Below are positions 27,666-41,397 of a stretch of DNA of 64,000 bases, piece after piece (position 1 is the stretch's first letter; every line of letters begins with the position of its first letter). Source of the stretch: Imhoffiella purpurea (GTDB lineage Bacteria; Pseudomonadota; Gammaproteobacteria; Chromatiales; Chromatiaceae). A program made the translations under genes and the position numbers. Under the pieces are notes generated by a model. It saw only the letters and a program-made list of their open reading frames with translations, was not told where the DNA came from and did no database searches. The stretch is from the NCBI RefSeq assembly GCF_000585215.1, contig NZ_AONC01000014.1, positions 1 through 64,000 of the forward strand, given 5' to 3'.

Positions 27666-30600
27666 ATGAGAGCCGTTTCCGGGTATCTTGTCTTGATGGA
27701 GTCAAGCGTGAGCACAGCTGCCGAATCCCATGGTACGGATATGCTCCTGCTCTGGGTCCAGCCAGATGGCCAATTCCTCGATGCCGACGAGGCCGCCTGC
27801 AAGTCGCTCGGCTACACGCGAGAGGAACTGCGCGACCTATGGGTTTGGGACCTCGACCATGAATTTCCCCGCGATCGGTGGCTGGAGCTGTGGGCCCGTC
27901 TGCGCCAGTTGCGACGCATGCGCTTCGCCTCGTCCTTTTACTGCCACGACGGTGACAGGGTCGAGGCCGAGATCCAGCTCCAACTGGTCGACTCGGGTTG
28001 TCCGGAACACGGCCTGGTCTTGATTCGTCCGCGTGGAGAGCCGCGGCGCACCGAACGGACTCTGAGCGAGAGCGAGGCGCATTTGGCCCTGGCCCTCGAG
28101 GTCTCGAATCAGGCCCTGTTCGAGCTCGATTTGGTTACCGGCATCGCGATTCTCAGCGAGGCTCACCCGGCCATGCTCGGTCGAGAGATTCCGGATCTGG
28201 CCGTGGGCACCGATGTCTGGCAGCAATGGCTGCATCCCGATGACCGGGAGGCGGCCCTCGGCTTGTTCGACGAATGCGTCTCCGGCACGCGCGAACGGAT
28301 TCGGGCCGATTTTAGATTCTTGGCCGCCGAGGGACGATCGATCTGGATCCGTTCGGTCGCTCGCGTGGTCAGCAGGGACGGTCTGGGCCGGCCGCTGCGC
28401 ATGCTGGGCACCCACATCGATATCACCGAGGAGAAACGAGCCGAGCATGCGCACGCGCTGACTCTGCGCGCCGTCGATCGGGCCGTCGTCGGTGTGTATC
28501 AGTTCGATTCCGAGGGGCGTCTGGTCTATATCAACGAGGAGGCCTGCCGGTCGCTCGGCTACACCCGTGAAGAGTTGCTCGGGGAGCGCGTCGATAGGTT
28601 CGACCCCTACATCACCTCCGAGCAGCTGGCCGAGATCGAACGGGCGGTGCGGGTGAAAGGTGCCCTGCGATTCGAGACCCGGCACCGGCGCAAGGACGGG
28701 ACGTCCTTCCCGGTCGAGGTCGTCGCCAATCCGATCGAGCTCGATGGCCATCTCCACAAATTCGCTTTCGCTCGCGACATCAGCGACCGCAAGGAGGCGG
28801 ATGAAGCGCTCAAGGCGTCCGAGGCATTTCTGGACAGCATCATCGTCCAGAGCCCGATACCCATCCTCATCTTCGACACATGGGGCCGAATCGTCCGCGC
28901 CAATCAGGCTGGTATAGCGCTCTTCGGCCGCGAGGACGCATCGGAGGCATTCCATCGATACAACCTGTTCGAGGACGAACGCATGCGCGCGGATGGCCAG
29001 CTGGAACAGGTCGAGCGCGTCTTTCGCAACGGCGAGACGCTGCGCTTCCAGAGCCGATATCCCCTTCATACCCAGCCACCCACCACACTGGAACTGGATT
29101 CGACCATCTTTCCACTGCGCAATGCGGCGGGAGAGATCAGCCACGCCGTGGTCTATCACCTGGATATCACCCAGCGCAAGGCCGCCGAGGCCAGGCTTCG
29201 CTATCATCTGGAGTCCGAGCAGGCGCTTGCCGACATCTCGGGCTGGATGATCAAGTCGGGGTGGGAGGATCTCGATATCCGCTTCGACGCCATGCTGGAG
29301 CGACTCGGACGGCTGATGTGCGCGGAGCGCTGTTTCTTCTTCTCCCTGAGCGCGGATGGTCTTGTCGCGGTCAATAACCACGAGTGGTGCGCACCTGGTA
29401 TCCAACCCCAGATCTCAGACCTGCAGGCGTTGCGGGCGGCCGACTACGAGCCCTTCTATGCGCGTCTGCGTCAGGGCGAGATCGTCATCGCCAGGGCCGA
29501 GAATTCGGACTATGGGCTCAGGTTCAAGCCGGGGCTGCTCGAGTCCGGTCCGCATTCCTTGATCTGCATCCCCGTGATGTGGGGATCGACACTGAGGGGA
29601 TTCGTCGGGCTCGATTCGCTGACGGGCGAGCGTTCCTGGTTCGAGCACGACCTCCGCTTCCTGCGTCTGCTGGCCGAGATCATCGCTCACACCATACAGC
29701 GCCTGGAGGCGAAGCAGGCGCTGCTGGAGCAGACGCGAACCCTGGGGGAAAGCGAGAGCCGCTATCGAGCCGTCTTCGACAATGCCACGGACGCCATCAT
29801 CGTCCATGACGCCAAGGGTCAAATCCTCTCGGTGAATCGGGCCATGCTCGAGATGTACGGCCTGGAGCAGGAGGAGGCCCTGGACTATCGGATTCAGGAT
29901 ATGTGGGGGCCGCAGCATGTCGAGAGCGTCGTGTTCGGTTATTGGCAGAAGGTCTTGGAGGGCGAGTCCCTGCATGTGGATCTGACGGCCATGCGGCCCA
30001 AGGACGGCTTCTGCTTCCCGGTCGAGGTGATGCTCAGATCCATCCAGTTCGGCGATCGGCGGGCGATCCTCGCCAATGTCCGCGACATCACCGAGCGCAA
30101 GCGCGCCGAGGAGGCACTGCGCCAGAGCGAGGAGCGCTTCGCCAAGGCCTTCCGCTCCAACCCCGCGGCCATCATGATCTCCACGATCGATGAAGGCCGA
30201 ATCATCGACGCCAACGAGCGCTACCTGCATCTCATCGGTGCCGAACGCGAGGAGGTTCTGGGCCGAACCACGCTCGATATCGGTATCTGGGGGGATCGGG
30301 CGTTTCGAGACGACATGATCGAACGGCTCAAGGAAGGCGATTCCTTTCTGGATGCGGAAACGGTCATCCATTCGCGGAGCGGCGCCTCCCGGGACATCCT
30401 CTGGTCGGCGGAGATCATCCAGCTCGGCGGGGAATCCGCACTCCTGTCTCTGGTCCATGACATGACCGAGCAGAAACGCACGCAGAAGGCCCTGCGCGAG
30501 AGCGAGGCGCGCTTGAGCGCCGCGGTCGAAAGCATCCCGTTCGATTTCTTCATCATGGATCTCGACGGCCGCTACGTTTTGCAGAACTCCTCCTCCAAGG

Positions 30601-31718
30601 CACGCTGGGGCGATGTCGTCGGTGACTCGCCCGAGACGAGCCGGGTCCGACGGGTCTATGGGGAGGGCTGGGAGACGCGGCAGCGGCGCGTCCTGGCCGG
30701 GGAGGTCGTCGACGAGGAGCTCGTGCTGGACGGGGACGAGGATGCGCGCTTTTTTAGGAACGTACTCGCGCCGATCAGGGATCGCGATGTGGTTCGCGGC
30801 ATCGTCGAGCTGAGTATGGACATCAGCGAGCGCAAGCGGACCGAACGCGAACTGCAGCGGCACCGCGAACATCTCGAGGAACTGGTGGTGGAGCGGACGG
30901 ATGCCTTGCGGCGCGTCATGGGCCAATTGGTCCAGTCCGAGAAGCTGGCCGCGCTCGGCAACCTGGTCGCCGGCGTTGCCCACGAGCTCAATACGCCGCT
31001 TGGAAACGCACGCATGCTCTCGAGCACCCTCGAGGACTCTCTCAGGGAATTGGGCGATGTGCTGGAGAGGGGCGAGCTGCGTCGCGCCCAGCTGCTGGAT
31101 TTTCTCGAGAGCGGGCTGGAGGCGGTGCGTCTGCTCGACCGCAATACGGTCCGCGCCGCCGAGCTCGTCACCCATTTCAAGGAGGTGGCCGTGGACCAGA
31201 CCAGCGTGCGCCGTCGTGTCTTCAGTCTCCGGCAGACGGTCGAGGAAACGCTGGCGACCATGCGCCCGACCCTGAAACGATGCGAGCATGGTATCGAGCT
31301 CGATATCCCCGCCGATCTGACCCTGGACAGCTATCCCGGACCATTGGAGCAGATCCTCACCAATCTGATCGGCAATTCTCTGACGCACGGATTCGAGGGC
31401 ATCGAATCCGGTCATATCCGGATCGGTGCGCGCGCCCTGGATCCGGGGTCCGTCCGATTGATCTACAGGGACGATGGTCTGGGCATTCCGGCCGAGAAAC
31501 GCTCGCGCATCTTCGACCCCTTCTTCACCACCCGGCTGGGCCAGGGCGGGAGCGGGCTCGGACTCTATATCGTCTACAACCTGGTCACGGGTGTGCTCGG
31601 CGGAACCATCGAGGTGGGCGATTCCGAAGACGGGCGCGGGGCGGTTTTCAGGCTCGATCTGCCATGTCGCGCCCCCGAGCGTTCGCAAGGGGAGAGCGAG
31701 AGCGGGTCTGGCGAATAG
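27666..31718 (+). CDS. Very large multi-PAS/GAF sensor histidine kinase
   Basis: Up to 1350 residues; the start could be 27666 or 27696, as neither has a good ribosome-binding site. No membrane segment is seen, so it is a soluble sensor. A series of about six or more PAS/PAC units runs through the first 1000 residues (repeated SLGYTREEL motifs; PAC ends such as DITEEKR, DISDRKEA, DITQRKA, DITERKR, DMTEQKR, DISERKR). A GAF-like domain lies at about 530-680. The kinase core has an atypical H box, AHELNTPLGN, with the His near 1106, and an HATPase with GSGLGLYIV. There is no receiver. The PAS array suggests integration of redox, light or ligand cues. Confidence 0.9.
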   Translation: MRAVSGYLVLMESSVSTAAESHGTDMLLLWVQPDGQFLDADEAACKSLGYTREELRDLWVWDLDHEFPRDRWLELWARLRQLRRMRFASSFYCHDGDRVEAEIQLQLVDSGCPEHGLVLIRPRGEPRRTERTLSESEAHLALALEVSNQALFELDLVTGIAILSEAHPAMLGREIPDLAVGTDVWQQWLHPDDREAALGLFDECVSGTRERIRADFRFLAAEGRSIWIRSVARVVSRDGLGRPLRMLGTHIDITEEKRAEHAHALTLRAVDRAVVGVYQFDSEGRLVYINEEACRSLGYTREELLGERVDRFDPYITSEQLAEIERAVRVKGALRFETRHRRKDGTSFPVEVVANPIELDGHLHKFAFARDISDRKEADEALKASEAFLDSIIVQSPIPILIFDTWGRIVRANQAGIALFGREDASEAFHRYNLFEDERMRADGQLEQVERVFRNGETLRFQSRYPLHTQPPTTLELDSTIFPLRNAAGEISHAVVYHLDITQRKAAEARLRYHLESEQALADISGWMIKSGWEDLDIRFDAMLERLGRLMCAERCFFFSLSADGLVAVNNHEWCAPGIQPQISDLQALRAADYEPFYARLRQGEIVIARAENSDYGLRFKPGLLESGPHSLICIPVMWGSTLRGFVGLDSLTGERSWFEHDLRFLRLLAEIIAHTIQRLEAKQALLEQTRTLGESESRYRAVFDNATDAIIVHDAKGQILSVNRAMLEMYGLEQEEALDYRIQDMWGPQHVESVVFGYWQKVLEGESLHVDLTAMRPKDGFCFPVEVMLRSIQFGDRRAILANVRDITERKRAEEALRQSEERFAKAFRSNPAAIMISTIDEGRIIDANERYLHLIGAEREEVLGRTTLDIGIWGDRAFRDDMIERLKEGDSFLDAETVIHSRSGASRDILWSAEIIQLGGESALLSLVHDMTEQKRTQKALRESEARLSAAVESIPFDFFIMDLDGRYVLQNSSSKARWGDVVGDSPETSRVRRVYGEGWETRQRRVLAGEVVDEELVLDGDEDARFFRNVLAPIRDRDVVRGIVELSMDISERKRTERELQRHREHLEELVVERTDALRRVMGQLVQSEKLAALGNLVAGVAHELNTPLGNARMLSSTLEDSLRELGDVLERGELRRAQLLDFLESGLEAVRLLDRNTVRAAELVTHFKEVAVDQTSVRRRVFSLRQTVEETLATMRPTLKRCEHGIELDIPADLTLDSYPGPLEQILTNLIGNSLTHGFEGIESGHIRIGARALDPGSVRLIYRDDGLGIPAEKRSRIFDPFFTTRLGQGGSGLGLYIVYNLVTGVLGGTIEVGDSEDGRGAVFRLDLPCRAPERSQGESESGSGE

Positions 31719-31734
31719 CTGGTGGACAGACCGA

Positions 31735-32934
31735 TCATGGCGATTTCTCCAGTTCGATCAGCGGCAGCGTGATCCATAAGCGCGTACCCTGGCCGAGCGC
31801 GCTCTCGATGCGCGCGCTCCCGCCGTAGATGAGCACCCGCTCGCGGATCCCCATGAGGCCGAAGGTCGTTTTCTCCCTGACGGCGGCGGGATCGAATCCG
31901 CACCCATCGTCGCGGACCTCCAGCTGGAGCAGGCCGCTGGACCGGGTGATGCGGATGTCCACATGCTTGGCGTCGGCATAGCGGGACACGTTCGTCAGCG
32001 ATTCCTGAAGGATGCGGAAGAGTGTCGTCGCCAGCTCCTGATCCAGATCCAGCTCTCCCTCCCGGGGAGTCTGGAGACCGCAGCGGATTCCGGTGCGGGA
32101 CTGGAAATCGGAGATCAGCCATTCGGCCGCGGAGACGAGCCCCAGGTCCAAGGCCGCCGGTCTCAGGTTCGAAACCATCCGGCGCGTGTCCATGATCGTT
32201 TGATCGATCAGCTCGCGCATCGTGTGCAAACGCTTGAAAACCTCGGGGTTGGGCTCCGGAAACAGCATCTCCAGCATGCTGGTCTCGATGCGCAGCGCCG
32301 TCAGATACTGTCCCATGTTGTCGTGCAGCTCTCGGGCGATGTGCTTGCGCTCCTCTTCGCGGACCCTCTCGCGATGGTCCGTCAGGGCACGCAGCTTGGT
32401 GCGCGAGCGGATCAGCTCCAATCCTTGCTCTTCCAGATCCCGCTTGGCGTCCTTGAGCTCGCGGATCTGCCTGTAGGAGCGGATGGCCGCCGAGAGACAG
32501 GCGAAGAGGGCGGTTCGCGTCAGTTCCGATTTGGTCTTGTAGTCGTTGATATCGTAGGCGCGGATGGTGTCGATCTGGGGCACCATGCCGGACTGGCCGG
32601 TTCTCAGAATGATGCGGATGGCGTCGTCCCCGAGTTCCTCGCGAATCCTTCTGACCAGGAAGAGTCCGGCCTGGTCCGATTCCATGACGACGTCGAGCAG
32701 GACGGCGGCGATATCGCGATTCCGGGTCAGGAGCTCGTAGGCTTCGCTGGCCGAATGGGCATGGAGCAGCTGGATCGGGCGAGCCTCCACCTCGAGGCCG
32801 CGCAGTGCCAGCGCGGTCGCCTGGTGGACGTCCATTTCGTCGTCGACGACGAGAACCTGCCATGGGGCAGGGTCATTGCGATTTGGTTCCGTGGATGATG
32901 ACGTCCGGTCAAACGCATATGCCAGGCGGTTCAT
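31735..32934 (-). CDS. Receiver-histidine kinase (NarX/HisKA_3 type)
   Basis: 399 residues from the ATG at 32934, with AAGGAG 7 nt upstream. The N-terminal receiver (about 25-140) has VVDDE, Asp81 and an LRTGQ.G / YDINDYK pattern seen in receivers linked to DUF3369. A coiled coil leads to a HisKA_3 dimerisation domain with His204 (ARELHDNMGQ) and an HATPase (DDGCGFD, FGLMGIRER). This order makes it a kinase controlled by phosphorylation of its own receiver; its output should be a LuxR/NarL-type regulator, none of which is in the window. It converges with the multi-PAS kinase, which ends 16 nt away. Confidence 0.88.
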   Translation of the reverse strand: MNRLAYAFDRTSSSTEPNRNDPAPWQVLVVDDEMDVHQATALALRGLEVEARPIQLLHAHSASEAYELLTRNRDIAAVLLDVVMESDQAGLFLVRRIREELGDDAIRIILRTGQSGMVPQIDTIRAYDINDYKTKSELTRTALFACLSAAIRSYRQIRELKDAKRDLEEQGLELIRSRTKLRALTDHRERVREEERKHIARELHDNMGQYLTALRIETSMLEMLFPEPNPEVFKRLHTMRELIDQTIMDTRRMVSNLRPAALDLGLVSAAEWLISDFQSRTGIRCGLQTPREGELDLDQELATTLFRILQESLTNVSRYADAKHVDIRITRSSGLLQLEVRDDGCGFDPAAVREKTTFGLMGIRERVLIYGGSARIESALGQGTRLWITLPLIELEKSP

Positions 32935-33506
32935 CGTCAAGCTCCTTCTCGGTTGTCTACTGCCAGGGAATCCTGTCCCACAAGACGCAGAAGATCGCGA
33001 GCTTGGCATCATGCCATGAGTGGAAATCGACGAAGGCGTTTGATCTGGAAAGGATCCGCGATGTCAGATATTGGTTCCGTCCAGTCGAATGTTGACGATG
33101 GCTCGAGGATCTGCGTGCTCCTCAGGGGGCCTTTTTTACCGCGCCCGCGGCCGCGCGGCAAGAGAGATATCGCAACGCTGCGTTGATCGCCCCCGACTGA
33201 GCCGGGAGGATGGTTCGGCTTTCCCTGGGTGCGACCCACATTTGACGTACGTCTTATGTGACTCGTGTTTAAGGTGCTGTGGATGCAAGCCAACCCCGGC
33301 GGAATCGTCGTTTTCCCCAGTCGAGGTGAGTGGATCTGTGGATAAGCTGTGAAATGGATCGATAAGCGACTGTCAGTCAACCAGCCATCATGAACTGGTC
33401 ACATATTGATCGCCTGGTGAGGGCTCGGTTCGGGCCGGATCGGCTATGATGGTCGCCCGACTATCCCGCCGAGCCGTCTTCGGCGCATGCATCGAGGTCC
33501 AGCCCC
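32935..33506. other. Long non-coding region with palindrome and one DnaA-box-like site
   Basis: About 570 bases without a credible gene. It contains a T6 run at about 33132-33137, a 24-bp palindrome (listed separately) and one exact DnaA-box match TGTGGATAA at 33337-33345. A single box with no AT-rich element does not support an origin. Confidence 0.4.
33237..33260. promoter_or_regulatory. 24-bp palindromic site, possible operator
   Basis: The arms CACAT-TT-GACGT and ACGTC-TT-ATGTG are perfectly symmetrical except for the TT pairs. It lies about 250 nt upstream of the metallo-beta-lactamase-fold gene and about 300 nt upstream of the divergent receiver-kinase gene. Symmetry and length suit a dimeric regulator; the protein is unknown. 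Confidence 0.35.
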
Positions 33507-34349
33507 ATGATTCGACAGCTGAGGATCACCCAGATCGTGGAGAACGCCGCCGGGGCGCCCGGGCTTCTCGGCGAGCACGGCGCGGCCTTTCTGGTCGAGG
33601 CCGACGACCGCCGCCTGCTCTTCGATACCGGGCAGGGCATGGTGCTGAGGCACAATGTCGAGCGTCTGGGTCTCGCGCTCGATAGGGTCGACTCCATCGT
33701 CCTCAGCCACGGCCATTACGATCACAGCGGCGGTCTGCTGGACGCGCTCGACATGACCGGGGCCGTCGACCTCTATCTGCACCCCGAGGCATTGGCGCCC
33801 AAGTACAACCGCAACGGACGCGAGATCGGATCGCCGGTCGCGGAGGAGACGCTGAGGCCGCTGTGCCGACGTCTCGTCGCCAGCCGCGAGCCGGTCGGGA
33901 TCGCCCCAGGTCTTCTGCTCACCGGGGAGATCCCGCGCCGACACGACATCGAGGACACGGGCGGACCCTTCTACAGCGATCCCGAATGCACTCGGACCGA
34001 CTGGCTGCCGGACGATCAGGCGCTGGTCGCGGATACCGTCGAGGGTCTGGTGGTCCTGCTCGGCTGCGGGCATTCCGGGCTGGTGAACACCCTGGACTGG
34101 ATTCGGCACCTGCTGCCGTCTCGACCGCTGCACGCGGTCCTGGGCGGCATGCATCTGCTGCGCGCCGATCAAGACCGGCTGCACTTCACCGCGGACGCGC
34201 TCGCGGAGCTGGGCGTCGCCTATCTGGCCCCCAATCATTGCACCGGACTGGCCGCCATCTGCCAGCTGCGTCAGCGCTTCCCCTCCCAGTTCAGAGAATC
34301 GCCGGCAGGGACGGTGCACAGCTTCCCCGAATCGGCCGCTGGCGGCTGA
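33507..34349 (+). CDS. Metallo-beta-lactamase-fold hydrolase (dihydropterin-type subfamily)
   Basis: 280 residues, cytoplasmic. The metal-binding motif HGHYDHSGG begins at His68 (His68, His70, Asp72, His73), with further ligands in GCGHSG and GGMHLL and a C-terminal APNHCTG. This arrangement fits the subfamily named after the methanogen dihydropterin-aminobenzene-phosphate synthase (MJ0301-like), which binds two metal ions. The true substrate in bacteria is not known. It stands alone on the plus strand, converging on the slipin gene 15 nt away. Confidence 0.83.
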   Translation: MIRQLRITQIVENAAGAPGLLGEHGAAFLVEADDRRLLFDTGQGMVLRHNVERLGLALDRVDSIVLSHGHYDHSGGLLDALDMTGAVDLYLHPEALAPKYNRNGREIGSPVAEETLRPLCRRLVASREPVGIAPGLLLTGEIPRRHDIEDTGGPFYSDPECTRTDWLPDDQALVADTVEGLVVLLGCGHSGLVNTLDWIRHLLPSRPLHAVLGGMHLLRADQDRLHFTADALAELGVAYLAPNHCTGLAAICQLRQRFPSQFRESPAGTVHSFPESAAGG

Positions 34350-34364
34350 CCGTTTCTTCAGCCC

Positions 34365-35123
34365 TCAATCCTTGGTTTCCCGCGCCTTGAGCAAGGGCTC
34401 CAGCAGGTCGATCGGCAGCGGGAAGACGATGGTCGAGGTGCGATCCCCGGCGACGGCGGTCAATGTCTCGAGAAATCTCAGCTGCAGTGCCTGCGGCTGC
34501 CGGGCGAGGATGCCGGCCGCCTGCATCAGCTTCTCGGCCGCCTGCTGTTCGCCCTCGGCGTGGATCACCTTGGCGCGGCGGGCGCGCTCGGCCTCGGCCT
34601 GGCGGGCGATGGCGCGGATCATGGACTCGTCGAGGTCGACGTGCTTGATCTCGACGTTGGCCACCTTGATGCCCCAGGCGTCGGTCTGGGCGTCGAGGAT
34701 GCGGCGGACGTCGTCGTTGAGCTTGTCGCGCTCGGCGAGCATCTCGTCGAGCTCGTGCTGTCCGAGGACCGAGCGGAGCGTGGTCTGGGCCAGCTGGCTG
34801 GTCGCGACCCGGTATTCCTCGACCTGGATGATCGCCTTCTCCGGATCGATGACCCGGAAGTAGACCACGGCGTTGACCTTGACCGAGACGTTGTCGCGCG
34901 AGATGACGTCCTGGCTCGGCACGTCCATCACCTGGACCCGCAGGTCGACCTTCACCATGCTCTGGATCCCGGGGATCACGAAGATGAGGCCGGGACCCTT
35001 GACCCCGCTGAAGCGGCCGAGCGTGAAGACCACGCCCCGGGTGTATTCGCGCAGGATCTTGACGGACGCGACGAGCAGCGCCAGCAATAGGATCAGCGGG
35101 GTCGCCAAGAGATTGAGCAGCAT
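34365..35123 (-). CDS. Slipin / stomatin-like SPFH membrane protein
   Basis: 252 residues. One N-terminal membrane hairpin or helix ([17 protein letters not shown]), then the SPFH domain starting [13 protein letters not shown] and GLIFVIP, and a C-terminal helical oligomerisation region rich in Ala, Glu and Arg ([21 protein letters not shown]). Such proteins form cage-like membrane assemblies. It starts 13 nt after nfeD; the NfeD-slipin pair is a conserved prokaryotic unit in which the NfeD protease cuts the slipin C-terminus. Confidence 0.93.
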   Translation of the reverse strand: MLLNLLATPLILLLALLVASVKILREYTRGVVFTLGRFSGVKGPGLIFVIPGIQSMVKVDLRVQVMDVPSQDVISRDNVSVKVNAVVYFRVIDPEKAIIQVEEYRVATSQLAQTTLRSVLGQHELDEMLAERDKLNDDVRRILDAQTDAWGIKVANVEIKHVDLDESMIRAIARQAEAERARRAKVIHAEGEQQAAEKLMQAAGILARQPQALQLRFLETLTAVAGDRTSTIVFPLPIDLLEPLLKARETKD

Positions 35124-35136
35124 GGGATTCTCTCCG

Positions 35137-36570
35137 TTACGACGGCTTCGATGCCTTGGTGGGCGATGTGTGGATCGGCTCGACCGTCAGCCTGAGTCCG
35201 TCACGGCGGACCACGCGTATCCGGGTGCCGGGCACGATCGGCCGATCGCTGCTGGCGCTCCAGATCTCGCCGTGCAGGCGAACGCTGCCGGATCCGGGGA
35301 ATCCTCCTACGACTTCGCCCTGGGCGCCGGCCAGTTCCTCCGCGCCGGTCGTGACCGGTCTGCGGTGCGCGCGCAATGCCAGGCCCAAGGCCAGGAAAAT
35401 GACGAGCGCGCTGAAGAGCGCGAGTCCCAGGACGAGCGGAAGCGAGATCCCGAGGGCCGGTGCGTCAGAATCGATCAGGATCAATGAGCCGAGGATGAAG
35501 GCGGCGATTCCTCCGAGCCCCAGTGCGCCGAAGCTGGGCGTGATCAGCTCCATCGCCATCAGGGCCAAGCCCAGGATGATGAGTCCTACCCCCGCATAGT
35601 TGATCGGCAGCACCTGAAAGGCATAGAGGGCCAGCAGCAGGCTCAGCGTCCCGAGGGTCCCGGGAAGTACGGCGCCCGGGTTGGAGAATTCGTAGATGAG
35701 TCCGTAGATGCCGACCAGCATCAGGATATAGGCCACGTTGGGATGTCCGATCACGGCGAGCAGCCGGGTCTTCCAGTCTGGCCGACGCTCGATCGGTTCG
35801 AGATCCGAGGTGTCGAGCACGACCCGGGTCTCTCCGAGCCGAACCGCGCGGCCGTCGATCGCGCGCAGCAGTGTTTCCAGGCTGGGGGCCATGAGGTCGA
35901 TCACATGCGCCTCGAGCGCCTCCTCGGCCGAGAGGCTGGCACCCTCGCGCACGGCGCGCTCGGCCCAGTCGGCATTGCGTCCATGCAGGCTCGCCAGCGC
36001 GCGGATATAGGCGGCCGCGTCGTTGATCAGCTTGCGTTCCTTGGCGTCGCTCGGCTCGGGACTGGATGCGGAGCCGGCATCCTGGGTTCCGTCTCGCGCC
36101 CCTTCTTCGTTCTCCGGTTCCGAGGCCGGTTTCGGCGTGGGCAGTCCCCCGAGTCGTACCGGTGTCGCGGCGCCCAGGTTCGTTCCCGGCGCCATGGCGG
36201 CGATCTGGCAGGCATAGAGGATGTAGGTCCCGGCGCTCGCGGCGCGCGCGCCCGTTGGGGCGACATACCCGACCACAGGAACGGACGAGGCGGCGATCGA
36301 CTGGATGATGGAGCGCATCGATGGATCGAGCCCGCCCGGCGTGTCCATCCGAAGGATCACCAGCTCGGCGTCTCGCGTCTGCGCCTCGGCGATCGAATCC
36401 GCGACATAGCTGGCCATGGCCGGCCCGATGACGCCTCGAACCTCGAGCACCAGGGCCTTGCGCGCGAGGGAGTCGGGCGCGCCGTCCGCCGCGGCGCCGA
36501 TCGCGCCCAGGACGAGGGCCGCGGCCCAGAGCAGCGGGAGAAGGGGCGAGAATCCGATGCGCGTCTTCAC
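35137..36570 (-). CDS. NfeD-family membrane serine protease
   Basis: 477 residues, starting at a GTG. A signal peptide is followed by a ClpP-like serine protease domain (about 38-260) with Ser in the RAASAGTYI motif and Lys in the [12 protein letters not shown] motif as the Ser-Lys dyad. Between them is an Asp/Glu/Ser/Pro-rich insert of about 35 residues. Four to five membrane helices occupy about 285-400, and the C-terminal NfeD OB-fold domain ([19 protein letters not shown]) ends the protein. It is the long, protease-bearing NfeD type (1510-N-like). The downstream slipin is the expected substrate. Confidence 0.92.
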   Translation of the reverse strand: MKTRIGFSPLLPLLWAAALVLGAIGAAADGAPDSLARKALVLEVRGVIGPAMASYVADSIAEAQTRDAELVILRMDTPGGLDPSMRSIIQSIAASSVPVVGYVAPTGARAASAGTYILYACQIAAMAPGTNLGAATPVRLGGLPTPKPASEPENEEGARDGTQDAGSASSPEPSDAKERKLINDAAAYIRALASLHGRNADWAERAVREGASLSAEEALEAHVIDLMAPSLETLLRAIDGRAVRLGETRVVLDTSDLEPIERRPDWKTRLLAVIGHPNVAYILMLVGIYGLIYEFSNPGAVLPGTLGTLSLLLALYAFQVLPINYAGVGLIILGLALMAMELITPSFGALGLGGIAAFILGSLILIDSDAPALGISLPLVLGLALFSALVIFLALGLALRAHRRPVTTGAEELAGAQGEVVGGFPGSGSVRLHGEIWSASSDRPIVPGTRIRVVRRDGLRLTVEPIHTSPTKASKPS

Positions 36571-36786
36571 AGAGTCGATCCTCCGGGCCGGCGATGTTCG
36601 TCCTGCGATCGGGCCTTCGGGAATGGCGGCCCCGATTCCATGAGCTTAGACGATCCCAACCGAAAGGCGGCTGCGTTCCCCGGTCGAAGGGTCTAGGCTT
36701 GGATCGTTCGAGGAGGGCGGTCACTGCGCCCCCGAAGGTGCGGCATTTGCCGAGAACGACGTCCATCCCTCTGGAGGCTCGAGGCC

Positions 36787-40137
<3,351 letters not shown>

Positions 40138-40224
40138 CTCACGCATGGGCATTCGACTCGGCTCCGATTCCGGCCTCGGCCGCCGGCCGGTGATTCGGGG
40201 CACTATTCCTTCGAGTCGAGCGAG

Positions 40225-41397
40225 GTGAATGGATTGAACAGGATTCTCATCGTCGATGATGCGCCGGAAAACATCCTGGTACTGGGCAAGCGGCTGATGC
40301 GGCAGTACGAGGTTCTGGCGGCCACCTCGGGACGGGAGGCGATCGCGATCGCGCATGAGCAGATGCCTTCGCTGATACTGCTCGACGTCAAGATGCCGGT
40401 CATGGACGGCTACGAGGTTCTGTCGGCGCTGAAGGAGGATCCGGCGACCCGGGGAATACCCGTGATCTTCGTCACCGCCGAGCACAGCTCGGCGAGCGAG
40501 ACCGAGGCATTGCGCAGCGGTGCGGTCGACTTCATCCACAAACCCGTGAACCTGGACGTGCTGGAGTCACGGGTGGCCCTGCAACTGGCCCTGAAGGAGC
40601 AGGAGGGTGCCTTGCAGCAGCTCAACGACTCGCTCGAGCGCAAGGTCGAGGAACGGACCCGAGATCTTCAGCTCGCCAAGGAGCAGGTCGAGGTGGCGAA
40701 TCGGGCCAAGAGCCATTTCCTGACCAATATGTCGCACGAAATGCTCACGCCCATGCATCAGATCACGGGCCTGCTGCAACTGATACAGAGGTCTCCCAGC
40801 GCGGATAAGGTCGGCGACTGGAGTTTCAAGGCGCAGGCGGCGGCCAACCGTCTGACCGCCATGATCGACGCGGTGCTCAAGGTGACCCAGCTGGATTCGG
40901 AGCGGATGCCGGTGCATCGCCATCCCGTCGATATCGGCGCCCTGGCGCTGGAGTGCGTCGAAGGCTTCTCGGAGTCCTCCAGGCTCAAGGGGCTTCGGAT
41001 CGAGGCCCGGATCCCCCCCATGCCAGAGGAGCTGTATGGGGATGCCTCGCTCGTCAGCTCGGCCTTGCGCTGCTATCTGGACAATGCCATCAAGTTCACC
41101 GAAGAGGGCCGGGTCGAGGTTTCCGTCCACGTGGACGAGACGGACGAGGAGGGTGCCCTGGTCCGCTTCACGGTCAAGGACACGGGGATCGGGTTCGACC
41201 CCGAGGTCAAGCCGCGTCTCTTCTGCCTCTTCGAGCAGGCCGACAACTCCTCGACTCGGCGCTTCGACGGATCCGGTCTCGGTCTGGTCACGGTCAAGAA
41301 GATCGCCGAACTGCTCGGCGGCGATGTCGGCTGCGAGAGCGTGCCGGGTATCGGCAGCGAGTTCTGGTTCAGGGTTCGGTTGATACGCCAGCAATAG
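40225..41397 (+). CDS. Receiver-histidine kinase with atypical H box
   Basis: 390 residues from a GTG at 40225; a TTG at 40234 has the better-placed GAGGTG site. The receiver (about 5-120) has VDDAPEN, Asp54 (LLDVKMP) and the Lys of IHKP. A coiled coil leads to HisKA with His171 in SHEMLTPMHQ, where the usual IRTPMN is changed, and an HATPase with NAIKFT and GSGLGL boxes. It follows the dCache hybrid kinase by 87 nt and probably receives phosphate from it, making this a two-protein relay with a soluble second kinase. Confidence 0.88.
   Translation: MNGLNRILIVDDAPENILVLGKRLMRQYEVLAATSGREAIAIAHEQMPSLILLDVKMPVMDGYEVLSALKEDPATRGIPVIFVTAEHSSASETEALRSGAVDFIHKPVNLDVLESRVALQLALKEQEGALQQLNDSLERKVEERTRDLQLAKEQVEVANRAKSHFLTNMSHEMLTPMHQITGLLQLIQRSPSADKVGDWSFKAQAAANRLTAMIDAVLKVTQLDSERMPVHRHPVDIGALALECVEGFSESSRLKGLRIEARIPPMPEELYGDASLVSSALRCYLDNAIKFTEEGRVEVSVHVDETDEEGALVRFTVKDTGIGFDPEVKPRLFCLFEQADNSSTRRFDGSGLGLVTVKKIAELLGGDVGCESVPGIGSEFWFRVRLIRQQ

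Noticed and set aside
33337-33345. DnaA box as evidence of a replication origin
   Set aside because: Only one box, with no further copies, no AT-rich unwinding element and no dnaA, dnaN or rep gene nearby.
34365-36570. Link between the NfeD-slipin pair and the later SPFH gene at 55813
   Set aside because: The two SPFH proteins differ in N-terminus, coil and tail; nothing in the sequence ties them beyond the shared superfamily.
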